Of a DNA stretch of 11,055 nucleotides, positions 1-7,013 are shown piece by piece. Every line of letters starts with the position of its first letter. The stretch's first letter is position 1. The position numbers and the translations under genes were made by a program. The stretch is from Gammaproteobacteria bacterium (lineage in GTDB: Bacteria > Pseudomonadota > Gammaproteobacteria > HK1). A model generated the notes under the pieces. It ran no database searches. It worked only from the letters and a program-made list of their open reading frames with translations, and was not told where the DNA came from. The stretch covers positions 1 through 11,055 of the forward strand of contig JAGRHX010000987.1 of assembly GCA_020444775.1 (NCBI GenBank). The letters are read 5' to 3'.

Positions 1-114
1 CAGCTGGACCTCGGACGGTCGGGCAGCATTCGCGCCGAGCCGTTAGTCTTAGGCAGATGCGCCGCGCAATCGCGGCTCCCCGGCTGCACGATTCGATACC
101 CGAAAAGGTCCCCG
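1..114 (+). promoter_or_regulatory. Leader region of the RND efflux operon, with a small hairpin
   Basis: This stretch precedes the efflux operon. It contains a perfect 6-bp stem with a 4-nt loop at 61-76 (GCCGCG, loop CAAT, CGCGGC), without a following T-run. It could be a weak terminator of an upstream gene or a leader structure. The second forward frame is open from the window edge to a TAG at 44-46, so positions 1-46 could be the tail of an upstream gene, but only 14 codons are visible and nothing is recognisable. I found no convincing -35/-10 pair. An AAGG ribosome-binding motif lies at 105-108, six bases before the ATG at 115. Confidence 0.35.
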
Positions 115-1197
115 ATGCCTGTCTTCCCAGCTCTTGCCAGGTTGTTGCTGGTCCTGTTCGGTGCGCTGGCGCCGCTGGCGCCGCTCGTCGCCAATGGCCT
201 TGCGCCGGTCGAGGTGAGCATGGCACGCAACGCCCCCGTGCTCGAAGCGCTGAACCTCACCGGCAGCCTCAGCTCTCCGCGCGCCGCGCGTCTCGCGCCC
301 GCGGTGGCTGGCCACGTGGTGCGCGTCAATGTGGACGTGGGTGCAAGGGTGCAGGCGGGCGAGACCTTGATGGAACTCGACGGCGAGCTGGCGCAGTTGG
401 AGCTCGCGCAGGCGCGCGCTGCCGAGCGCGAGGCGCAGACCGAGCTCGCGGAAGCACGCCGCCGCCTTCAGGAGGGACGCAGGCTCGCCCGCAACCAGAG
501 CTTTGCCGAGACCGAGGTCCGTGGCCGCGAGGCAGAGGTGGCAAGGCTGGAGGCGGTGCTCGAGCGCTTGCGGGCGGTCAGTGCCTACGATGCGGCCTTG
601 GTGGCTCGACACAGCCTGGTGGCGCCTTTCGCCGGCGTGGTGGCACACCGCAACGCGGAGGTCGGTGAATGGGTCGGCACCGACACCCGCGTGCTGGAGC
701 TGGTCGCGGTCGACGCGCTGCATCTCAATCTGCAGGTGCCTCAAGCCTATTTTGGCCGCCTCTCCGCGCGCACCCCGGTGAGCGTGAGCGTGGATGCGCG
801 GCCCGATATGCGTGTCGACGCCGTGCTATCGGACATCGTTCCGGTAAGCGACCCCACGGCACGCACATTTCTGGTGCGTGCGTTACTGGACAACGAAGAC
901 GGAGGACTCACGCCAGGCATGTCTGCACGCGCGACCTTGCGCATCGGTGTCGGCCGGGAGGGCATCGTGGTGCCGCGCGACGCGCTGGTTCGCTACCCCG
1001 ATGGACGCACGGTGGTCTGGGTCGCGTCGGGCGACGGTACCCGCCGTCGAGTCGAGGAACGGATCGTGCGTATCGGCATCACATCCGCCGAGCAGGTGGA
1101 GATCCGCGAGGGGCTCGCAGCCGGTACAGCGGTGGTGGTGCGTGGCAACGAGTCGTTGCGTCAAGGTCAGGAGGTGCAGGTCAGCGAGGCGCGCTGA
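115..1197 (+). CDS. RND efflux periplasmic adaptor subunit (membrane fusion protein, HlyD/AcrA family)
   Basis: This 360-residue protein should link an inner-membrane RND pump to an outer-membrane channel in the periplasm. A hydrophobic N-terminus (about 8-28) acts as signal peptide or anchor; there is no lipobox cysteine, so it is not an AcrA-type lipoprotein. The two lipoyl-like half motifs lie at about 60-90 (GHVVRVNVDVGARVQAGETL) and 167-198 (LVAPFAGVVAHRNAEVGEWV). They flank an alpha-helical hairpin rich in Ala, Glu and Arg at about 92-165. A beta-barrel (about 200-280, with the typical LTPGM at 265-269) and a membrane-proximal domain (about 283-360) follow. The ATG at 115 is chosen because AAGG sits six bases upstream and a signal sequence follows directly. 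The pump gene starts 14 bases after the stop. A 5-bp hairpin, GGCGC/GCGCC at 1188-1202, holds the stop codon in its loop. The substrate cannot be read from the sequence. Confidence 0.93.
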   Translation: MPVFPALARLLLVLFGALAPLAPLVANGLAPVEVSMARNAPVLEALNLTGSLSSPRAARLAPAVAGHVVRVNVDVGARVQAGETLMELDGELAQLELAQARAAEREAQTELAEARRRLQEGRRLARNQSFAETEVRGREAEVARLEAVLERLRAVSAYDAALVARHSLVAPFAGVVAHRNAEVGEWVGTDTRVLELVAVDALHLNLQVPQAYFGRLSARTPVSVSVDARPDMRVDAVLSDIVPVSDPTARTFLVRALLDNEDGGLTPGMSARATLRIGVGREGIVVPRDALVRYPDGRTVVWVASGDGTRRRVEERIVRIGITSAEQVEIREGLAAGTAVVVRGNESLRQGQEVQVSEAR

Positions 1198-1211
1198 GCG
1201 CCCGCACCTGA

Positions 1212-4200
1212 ATGCGCATGTTCGAAGCCATCGTTCGTCGAGGCACGCTCCTCACCGTAGTGGTCGGCGTCGTCCTGGTGCTGGGCGTGGTCGCCATGAC
1301 CCGAGTGCCGGTGCAGATGATCCCGGATCTGGATGTGCGCATCATCCAGGTGCGCACATCGTGGCCCGGCGCGACGCCGCAGGACATCGAAAAGGAGATC
1401 CTGATCGAGCAGGAGGAGTACCTGCGAAGCCTGCCCGGCCTGAAACGCATCGTAGCCACCGCATCCACTGGAGATGCGCGCATCGAGCTCGAGTTCCCGC
1501 CCGGTGTGGACATCAACGAGATGCTGATTCGCGTCAACAACGCGCTGTCGCAGGTCTCGTCGTACCCCGAGTCCGTGGACCAACCACGAATCGTTGCCGA
1601 GTCGTTCTCGAGCAACTCGTTCATGTACTTCAGGGTCTCGCCGCTGGACGGCAATCCGCGCGGATTGGACATGGACATGATGCGCGACTTCGTGTCCGAC
1701 AACGTGCGCTCACGTATGGAGACCGTGCCCGGCGTCTCCAGCGTGGAGGTCGGCGGTGGGGCCGACCGACAGATACAGATTCGCGTCGATCCAGTCGCGC
1801 TCGCCGAGCGCGGACTCACCGTTGCCGATGTGCGCGGCGCGCTTCGCGCGCGCAACCGCGACGTCACCGGCGGAGAGCTCGACGCCGGCAAGCGCAGCTA
1901 CCTGCTGCGTACGATCGGGCGATTCGACGATGTCGATGATCTGCTGCGTCTCATCCTCGAGCGCCGAGGCGGTGCAGTGATCAGGCTCGGCGATGTCGCC
2001 TCGGTGCGGCTCGACCATTTCGAGGTCCAGCGCGAGTCCTATGTCAACGGCAAGCCCGTGCTCTCGCTGGCGGTCAATCGCGAGCTCGGCTCGAACGTCA
2101 TCGACATCAAGAACGCAATGCTCGTGGAGGTCGAGCGCATCAACGACGAGCTGCTGCGTGCCGAGGGCATGGAGCTCGCGCTGAACGCGACCGACACGGT
2201 GTACGTCGAGCAGTCACTCATCACCGTGTGGCGCAACCTGCTGCTCGGCGCGCTGCTCGCCACGCTGGTCATGTACGTGTTCCTGCGCTCGGCGCGCGCG
2301 ACCATGGTCGGTGTCATCGGTATTCCGATCTGCACGATCGCGGCTTTTCTCGGCCTGCTGCTCGCCGGCCGGACCATCAATGTCATCTCGATGGCAGGTG
2401 TCGCATTCGCCATCGGCATGACCCTGGACAACACCATCGTGGTGCTGGAGAGCATCGAGTGGGAACGGCGCAAGGGGCTGGACCGGGTGCGTGCCGCGGT
2501 GGCGGGCGTTCGCAAGGTGTGGCCCGCGGTGCTGGCGTCGACGATGACGACCCTGCTGGTGTTCGCGCCGGTGTTGTTCATCGTGGAGGAAGCCGGAGAG
2601 CTCTACTCCGATATCGCGATTGCGGTCACGGCCTCCATACTTGCTTCGATGCTGGTCGCGATCACCGTCGTGCCTACCGCGGCCGCAAGCTTTCCGTTCC
2701 GTCGCGAGGGAGCTCAGTCCGAGCACAGTCGATTTGCCCAGCGCGTGGTCGGCGCGGTTGGCTGGCTCGCGGGTGGGTGGCTGCGCCGCCTGACGGTGAT
2801 CGTGCTCACCGTGCTTGCGAGCGCGGCAATCATCGTCGGGCTCACGCCGCCCGCGGAGTACCTGCCACCGGGCGAGGAACCGAAGATATTCGCCAGGATG
2901 AACGCGCCGCCCGGCTACAACCTGCGCACGATGGCCGAGATTGGCCGCGAGGTGCAGGCGCATTTCCTGCCGGCCCTCGAGCAGGAGCCCGAGCAATTCG
3001 CGCGCGGCGAGTCGAGCATACCCGCCATCGAATACCTGATCGTGTCGATCCGCGCGAGTGGACTGACGCTCATCTGTGAACCCAAGGATCCGCGGCAGGT
3101 GGATGCGCTGATGGCGGCGATCGAGACCAGGTACGGCGAGTACGCTGGCATGCGCTCGTTCGCCACCCGAGGATCTATCATCACCAGCAACGACGGCGGC
3201 ACCCGCAGCGTGAGCCTGGACATCGCGGGGCCGCGGCTGCAGGAGGTCTACGACGCCGCCAACGCCATCTACCGCCGGTCCCAGGCGGTCTTCGGTAATC
3301 CCCGCATTCAAGCCAGCCCGCCGACGCTGTCCTTGTCGCAGCCGATGGTCGAGGTACGCCCGGACTGGGAACGCGCCGCGGAGCTGGGTCTGGCGGCCGA
3401 GGACATCGGATTCACGGTCGCGGCGTTGACCGATGGCGCTTTCGTCGGCGAGTTCTTCCTGGCCGACGACAAGATCGACATGTATCTGTACAGCGAGCGC
3501 GGTCCGGACGCGACGCTGGAGAATCTCGCTCAGCTACCCGTGCACACGCCTGGCGGTGGGGTCGTACCGCTCGGCAGCCTGGCACGCGTGGTGGAGACCG
3601 TCGATACCAGCAGCGTGCGTCGGGTCAATGGTCGGCGCACCGTCACCTTGAACGTGATCCCGCCGGAGTCCGTCGCACTCGAGACCGGCGTTCAGATGAT
3701 GCGCGATGAGGTGCTGGCGGAGCTGAGCCGAACGGGTGGCATCCCAGCCAGCGTCAGCGTGTCGATCTCCGGTGCAAGCGATCAGCTCGACGCGACCCGC
3801 GCCGCGTTGTCCGGAAACTACCTGGTCGCCCTGGTCCTGGTCTATCTGGTGATGGTGGCGATCTTCACGCACTGGGGTTACCCGCTGCTGATCATGACCA
3901 CCATTCCGCTCGGCGTGGCCGGCGGCATCGCGGGGCTTGCCTTGCTGAACCTTGTCGGCTCGATGCTTCCGCACCTCGGGCTGGACGCGGTGCATCAGCC
4001 GTTCGACATGATTTCCATGCTGGGATTCTTGATCTTGATGGGCACCGTGGTGAACAACCCGATCCTCATCGTGCATCAAGCGGCCAGCAACGTGCGCGAG
4101 CATGGCGCACCTGCGACACAAGCGGTGCGCGAGGCGGTCGAGTCACGCCTGCGGCCCATCGCCATCTCCACGATCACGACCCTGTGCGGGCTGGCGCCGC

Positions 4201-4388
4201 TGGTGTTCATCCCCGGTGAGGGGACCGAGCTGTACCGTGGTGTGGGTGCAGTGGTGCTGTTCGGGATAGCCGGTGCCGCCATCGTGACACTCACCTTCCT
4301 GCCGGCCTTGACGGTCGCGGTGGTGGGCTGGAGCGAGGCACGGCGTGCGCCGGCGCGGGCCGCCGAACCCCAGGCTGCCGGTGACTAG
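1212..4388 (+). CDS. RND efflux pump, inner-membrane permease subunit (AcrB/HAE-like family)
   Basis: A full-length 1058-residue RND transporter, expected to be a proton-driven exporter in the inner membrane working with the adaptor encoded upstream. The fold is visible: TM1 near 10-30, a first periplasmic loop (with VPVQMIPDLD and WPGATPQDIE), TM2-6 from about 342 to 500, TM7 near 530-550, a second periplasmic loop (with YLPPGEEPKIFARMNAPPGY), and TM8-12 from about 875 to 1040. In TM4 the AcrB Asp-Asp proton-relay pair is Asp406-Asn407 (GMTLDNTIVV). In TM10 the position of AcrB Lys940 is Asn948 (GTVVNNPILI). Similar DN and NN forms occur, as I recall, in other RND branches, so the pump is probably functional but outside the classic AcrB group. 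The ATG at 1212 directly follows an in-frame TGA. No clear Shine-Dalgarno sequence is seen, so coupling to the upstream gene is likely; ATG 1218 is an alternative start. Substrate unknown: drugs, lipids and solvents are all possible. Confidence 0.95.
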   Translation: MRMFEAIVRRGTLLTVVVGVVLVLGVVAMTRVPVQMIPDLDVRIIQVRTSWPGATPQDIEKEILIEQEEYLRSLPGLKRIVATASTGDARIELEFPPGVDINEMLIRVNNALSQVSSYPESVDQPRIVAESFSSNSFMYFRVSPLDGNPRGLDMDMMRDFVSDNVRSRMETVPGVSSVEVGGGADRQIQIRVDPVALAERGLTVADVRGALRARNRDVTGGELDAGKRSYLLRTIGRFDDVDDLLRLILERRGGAVIRLGDVASVRLDHFEVQRESYVNGKPVLSLAVNRELGSNVIDIKNAMLVEVERINDELLRAEGMELALNATDTVYVEQSLITVWRNLLLGALLATLVMYVFLRSARATMVGVIGIPICTIAAFLGLLLAGRTINVISMAGVAFAIGMTLDNTIVVLESIEWERRKGLDRVRAAVAGVRKVWPAVLASTMTTLLVFAPVLFIVEEAGELYSDIAIAVTASILASMLVAITVVPTAAASFPFRREGAQSEHSRFAQRVVGAVGWLAGGWLRRLTVIVLTVLASAAIIVGLTPPAEYLPPGEEPKIFARMNAPPGYNLRTMAEIGREVQAHFLPALEQEPEQFARGESSIPAIEYLIVSIRASGLTLICEPKDPRQVDALMAAIETRYGEYAGMRSFATRGSIITSNDGGTRSVSLDIAGPRLQEVYDAANAIYRRSQAVFGNPRIQASPPTLSLSQPMVEVRPDWERAAELGLAAEDIGFTVAALTDGAFVGEFFLADDKIDMYLYSERGPDATLENLAQLPVHTPGGGVVPLGSLARVVETVDTSSVRRVNGRRTVTLNVIPPESVALETGVQMMRDEVLAELSRTGGIPASVSVSISGASDQLDATRAALSGNYLVALVLVYLVMVAIFTHWGYPLLIMTTIPLGVAGGIAGLALLNLVGSMLPHLGLDAVHQPFDMISMLGFLILMGTVVNNPILIVHQAASNVREHGAPATQAVREAVESRLRPIAISTITTLCGLAPLVFIPGEGTELYRGVGAVVLFGIAGAAIVTLTFLPALTVAVVGWSEARRAPARAAEPQAAGD

Positions 4389-4421
4389 GCGGCGACGAAT
4401 GTCCATCAGCCAGCCTGGATG

Positions 4422-4466
4422 GCGAGGCGCGTTGCCGCTATCCAATCCCGCGGCACGCGCCATCGC
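4422..4466. terminator. Probable bidirectional terminator hairpin between convergent genes
   Basis: This lies in the 89-bp spacer between the convergent stop codons of the RND pump and the CMD-like gene. The core stem pairs GGCGCG (4426-4431) with CGCGCC (4456-4461), then T-A with one bulged T, then GCCGC (4434-4438) with GCGGC (4450-4454), around an 11-base loop. GCGA (4422-4425) pairs further with TCGC (4463-4466) across one bulged A. That makes about 16 pairs. There is no T-run on either side, so classic intrinsic termination is uncertain, but the position suits a transcription barrier or 3'-end stabiliser for both strands. Confidence 0.6.
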
Positions 4467-4477
4467 GGTCGATGAGC

Positions 4478-5215
4478 CTACTTGCCGCGAGCGCTCAGCA
4501 CCTCCTCCAAGAGCGCCGCAGCCTGGCTTGCCTCGGGCTCGCCAACCTTCGCTCTCAGCACGGCGATGAAGTCCTCGAGCTGTGCGGCGCTCAATCCCGT
4601 GTTCATCGCGGCACCCAGGTGGAACCGCAGCTGCCCGCCGGCGCCTTGCATGTTGGCAAGCGCACCGATCGTCGCGAGTTCCCGACTTTGGAAGTCGAGC
4701 ACGTCACGCGCGAAGATGTCCGCGAACAGATGCTCCTTCAAGTAGGTATCGATGACCGGTGCGAACAGCTGCCACTCACTAGGTGACGGGATCTGATCCT
4801 GTCCCGCAAGTGAGGCACGGACCTTCGCGCCGTACACATCCTTGTCCATGTCGGGTGGAAGCGGGCTTGCCGCCTTGCCGGGCTCGTCGAGTATTCCCGC
4901 GGATTTCCGTTCATCGAGCACCCGCATGAACGCGAACAGGCCGTTCAAGCTGCGCGGAAAGCCTGCGTAGGCATACATCTGCACCAGCACCTCCTTGATC
5001 TCGCTGACCGTGAGCCCCGCTTCCAGGCCCTCGGTCAACGCCTTGTCGAGCCTCTCCATGTCACCATCGGCCGTGAACGCCGCGATGGTGACAATGCTCT
5101 TCTGCCGGGCATCCAGGGATTTCGTATGATTCATTGCTTGCGCCTCCGCTAGCAGTCCGACCGGAATCGAGAACGCAATGACGAGTGCTATCGCGATGTG
5201 CTTGATGTGCCGCAT
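4478..5215 (-). CDS. Exported two-domain carboxymuconolactone decarboxylase (CMD) family protein
   Basis: This 245-residue protein has a clear Sec signal peptide (1-27: basic MRHIKH, hydrophobic core, cleavage after AEAQA) and two CMD-like helical domains at about 35-105 and 165-245. The first has the typical LTVSEIKEVLVQMYAYAGFPRSLNGL pattern across 68-93, shown here by its key parts LTVSEIKE and YAGFPRSLN. The second has SRELATIGALANM followed by HLGAAMNTGLS. Neither domain has the CxxC of AhpD-type peroxidases, so the name should not be read as AhpD activity; gamma-carboxymuconolactone decarboxylation is also unproven, since many exported relatives have no known reaction. The ATG at 5215 has an excellent ribosome-binding site: AGGAGG at 5226-5221, five bases upstream, sharing bases with the stop codon of the preceding cupin gene. 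The two are therefore almost certainly one operon. The likely role is in a periplasmic small-molecule pathway with the cupin, possibly controlled by the AraC-type regulator upstream. Confidence 0.88.
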   Translation of the reverse strand: MRHIKHIAIALVIAFSIPVGLLAEAQAMNHTKSLDARQKSIVTIAAFTADGDMERLDKALTEGLEAGLTVSEIKEVLVQMYAYAGFPRSLNGLFAFMRVLDERKSAGILDEPGKAASPLPPDMDKDVYGAKVRASLAGQDQIPSPSEWQLFAPVIDTYLKEHLFADIFARDVLDFQSRELATIGALANMQGAGGQLRFHLGAAMNTGLSAAQLEDFIAVLRAKVGEPEASQAAALLEEVLSARGK

Positions 5216-5227
5216 CTCTCCCTCCTA
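5216..5227 (-). promoter_or_regulatory. Shine-Dalgarno sequence of the CMD-like gene overlapping the cupin stop
   Basis: Read on the minus strand, the cupin stop TAG (5227-5225) runs straight into AGGAGG (5226-5221), followed by five bases and then the ATG at 5215. Stop codon and ribosome-binding site share bases, which points to cotranscription and probable translational coupling. It also fixes the start of the CMD-like gene. Confidence 0.8.
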
Positions 5228-5722
5228 CTCTTCCGTGTACTCTTGATCGCTGACCTTCTCTTGCCACTGAACGTTCTCACCATCTAGAGAGCCAGTGATG
5301 ACCAGGTGGGTCATTGCCGTGGTCGGCGTAGCGCCGTGCCAATGCGGGACACCCGGCGGACACCAGATCACGTCGCCCGCCCTGATCTCCTGCACGGCGC
5401 CGTCCCGTGTGCCGGTGCGTCCGACCCCCGACGTGACGATGATGTGCTGCCCCGCTGGATGTAGATGCCAGGCCGAACGGGCGCCGGGTTCGAACGTCAC
5501 GTAGGCGCCAGAGTAGTTCGCCGTGTCATTCGCCGGGAACAGAGGATCGACTCGCACATCACCGGTGAACCAGCTCGCGGGTCCTTTGACGGATGCCTGA
5601 TAGCCCGCGCGGGCTATCGTCTGAGTGCCAGACGCCTGGTCGGCAAGCACAGGGCCACTCGCCATCCCATCTGTGATGGCGATCATCAGCGCCGATGAAA
5701 GGAGTTGCTTGACTGTCATCAT
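5225..5722 (-). CDS. Exported cupin protein, manganese hydroxynitrile lyase-like (GtHNL-type) family
   Basis: A 165-residue single-domain cupin. From about residue 38 to the end it follows the small bacterial cupins that include the (R)-mandelonitrile lyase of Granulicella tundricola: GPASWFTGDVRVDPLF, then VTFEPGARSAWHLHPAGQ, then AGDVIWCPPGVPHWHG, then TPTTAMTHL. Motif 1 has His86, His88 and Gln92 and motif 2 has His127, the same spacing as the metal ligands recalled for that enzyme; His139 matches its catalytic-site His106. Thr143 stands where that enzyme has Gln110. The first ~28 residues form a plausible but weak signal peptide (hydrophobic stretch interrupted by Asp18, possible cleavage after VLA), which cytoplasmic relatives lack. 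GAGGTGA abuts ATG 5722 and is better spaced for the second ATG at 5719, so the protein may be one residue shorter. Operon partner of the CMD-like gene. True cyanohydrin chemistry is not established; most family members have unknown substrates. Confidence 0.87.
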   Translation of the reverse strand: MMTVKQLLSSALMIAITDGMASGPVLADQASGTQTIARAGYQASVKGPASWFTGDVRVDPLFPANDTANYSGAYVTFEPGARSAWHLHPAGQHIIVTSGVGRTGTRDGAVQEIRAGDVIWCPPGVPHWHGATPTTAMTHLVITGSLDGENVQWQEKVSDQEYTEE

Positions 5723-6018
5723 TCACCTCGTCTTCGGGTTTCGCGTAGGGGTGGAAAGCTGATCACGGGTTGGCAGGTCTCGACTACGTCGGCCGGTAGC
5801 CGTCTCGGTCAGGGCCGCTCGTGACGACAGGCCTTCGGGCCAACAGGCGTGGGGAACACTATCCAAGCCGGGATGGCTCGGCGGAATGCCGGATCGGCTC
5901 GATGACATGCCCATTCCTGCCAGACCCGACGTCGCGGTACTCCACGAACACGAAGGGTCGAAGCGGCAGGTTGGACTTCGACACGTACGTCTGCCCGCCG
6001 AAAGCCGGCACGCAGGCG
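5723..6018. other. Spacer between the AraC-type regulator and the cupin gene
   Basis: A 296-bp stretch with no firmly assignable gene. It holds most of a 58-codon minus-strand ORF (5859-6035) and a partly overlapping 63-codon minus-strand ORF (5723-5914) whose TGA stop directly touches the cupin ATG. A short GGCC-TTCG-GGCC hairpin lies at 5830-5841, too short to call a terminator. I found no convincing sigma-70 promoter for the cupin operon, so that operon may depend on an activator or be read through from the regulator gene. Confidence 0.4.
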
Positions 6019-6035
6019 CTACGCCATGTCCGCAT
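5859..6035 (-). CDS. Possible small protein or gene remnant, 58 aa, overlapping the regulator stop
   Basis: An ATG at 6035 opens a 58-codon frame that overlaps the end of the AraC-type gene by 17 bases and ends at TAG 5861-5859. The peptide reads MRTWRSACVPAFGGQTYVSK at its start and continues through LPLRPFVFVEYRDVGSGRNG. Roughly 80 percent of its codons end in G or C, close to the genuine neighbours and higher than the other frame I checked here, and the composition looks protein-like rather than Arg/Ser-rich. There is no Shine-Dalgarno sequence at this ATG; coupling to the regulator gene or a GTG start at 6011 are alternatives. I do not recognise the family. It could be a real small protein, the C-terminal remnant of a lost gene, or chance. 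Confidence 0.25.
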   Translation of the reverse strand: MRTWRSACVPAFGGQTYVSKSNLPLRPFVFVEYRDVGSGRNGHVIEPIRHSAEPSRLG

Positions 6036-6936
6036 ATGGCAGTGTCTGCGCCGCGGACGGTGGCACGCTGAAGTAGCGTTTGAACTCGCGGCTGAACTGT
6101 GAGGGGCTTGCGTAACCCACCGCGTAGGCGGCCTCCTCCACTCGCCGTCTCTCGAGAACCAGCAGGCCCTTCGCCTTCAGCAAGCGGATCTTCTTGAGGT
6201 ACTGCACCGGACTGTCGCCGGTGACAGCCTTGAACGCCCTATGAAAGGACGAGACACCCATGGCGCTCTCACGGGCCAGCTCCTCGACACTCAAGGTACT
6301 CTGATAGTTCGTATGCATGCGATTCAGAGCCTGTGCGATGCTCGCATACGGGGTGTAGCGCAGCGTGAGCGCGTTCAGCACATGGCCCTGCTCGCCTCGC
6401 AGCACTCGATAGAGGATCTCCTCGACCGCGGCGACGCCGATCACCTGCCGGTCCAGGGGATCGGCAAGGCTCTGGATGAGCCGGATCGCTGCAGCGAGCA
6501 ACGGCCCCTGCATCCGCACCGGCGCGACGCCCGCCTGCACGGGCAGCTCATCGGCGCCATCAGTACCGATCTGGCCGTCGAGCCGTCCGTCGAGCTGGGA
6601 CACCAGTCGATTGAGCACACTGAGGTCGATGTCAAGACGAACACCCAGCATCGGCTCCAGAGAGGTCGCGTGTGTTTCACATTCGAACGGAACGGGCACC
6701 CCCAGGACCAGACAGGTGTCCTTGTCGTAGACGAAACGTCGATCGCCCAGGTAACCGACCTTTCGACCCTGGCCGATGATGACGATGCCCGCCTCGTAGA
6801 GCAGCGGCGTGCGTGGCAGGGACTCGCCGATCCAGAAGAAGCTGACACCCGGCACCCCGGTTTGCACGAGGCCGGACTCTTCGATGCTCGAGACAGAGCG
6901 ACGAAGCTCACCGAGTGCTGATGCGAGCGTTGACAA
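6019..6936 (-). CDS. AraC-family transcriptional regulator (AraC_N plus C-terminal double HTH)
   Basis: A 305-residue regulator. The N-terminal sensing domain (about 20-175) resembles the AraC_N type, with PLLYEAGIVIIGQGRKVGYLGDRRFVYD and CLVLGVPVPFECET as its recognisable parts. The C-terminal AraC DNA-binding domain spans about 205-292: first helix-turn-helix in LSVEELARESAMGVSSFHRAF (216-235) and second in VEEAAYAVGYASPSQFSREF, ending with the typical FKRYF...PP. The start is set at TTG 6936: GAGGAG lies five bases upstream and the alignable protein begins just after. A longer frame running up to 7143 adds 69 residues with no domain character and crosses the divergent promoter region. Regulators of this subtype often sit next to oxidoreductase, cupin or CMD genes. 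Here it precedes the cupin/CMD pair on the same strand and diverges from the dioxygenase gene, so it may control either or both. Its effector is unknown. Confidence 0.92.
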   Translation of the reverse strand: MSTLASALGELRRSVSSIEESGLVQTGVPGVSFFWIGESLPRTPLLYEAGIVIIGQGRKVGYLGDRRFVYDKDTCLVLGVPVPFECETHATSLEPMLGVRLDIDLSVLNRLVSQLDGRLDGQIGTDGADELPVQAGVAPVRMQGPLLAAAIRLIQSLADPLDRQVIGVAAVEEILYRVLRGEQGHVLNALTLRYTPYASIAQALNRMHTNYQSTLSVEELARESAMGVSSFHRAFKAVTGDSPVQYLKKIRLLKAKGLLVLERRRVEEAAYAVGYASPSQFSREFKRYFSVPPSAAQTLPYADMA

Positions 6937-6947
6937 GATGACTCCTC
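6934..6947 (-). promoter_or_regulatory. Ribosome-binding site and TTG start of the AraC-type gene
   Basis: Minus-strand GAGGAG (6947-6942) precedes TTG (6936-6934) by five bases. No ATG or GTG codon near this position has comparable spacing, so a TTG start is the best reading. TTG starts lower initiation, which suits a regulator kept at low copy number. Confidence 0.65.
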
Positions 6948-7013
6948 GATGACGGATAGCGACCCGCGATACCGGACGCGCACGGACGCCAGATGGCAGC
7001 GACCCTGCGCCTG

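Noticed and set aside
878..1939. 353-codon plus-strand frame spanning the adaptor/pump junction
   Set aside because: It overlaps two clearly real genes in another frame and is Arg/Ala/His-rich with no domain; a shadow frame.
2214..3311. Long open frame (365 codons) on the minus strand inside the RND pump gene
   Set aside because: It lies wholly within a well-supported pump gene, is rich in His, Arg, Gln and Gly, has no recognisable domain, and is the expected opposite-strand shadow in GC-rich DNA.
4478..5215. Annotation of the CMD-like protein as an AhpD alkylhydroperoxidase
   Set aside because: Neither CMD domain contains the CxxC redox motif.
5830..5841. GGCC-TTCG-GGCC hairpin downstream of the regulator gene
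   Set aside because: The stem has only four pairs and no T-run; too weak to call a terminator.
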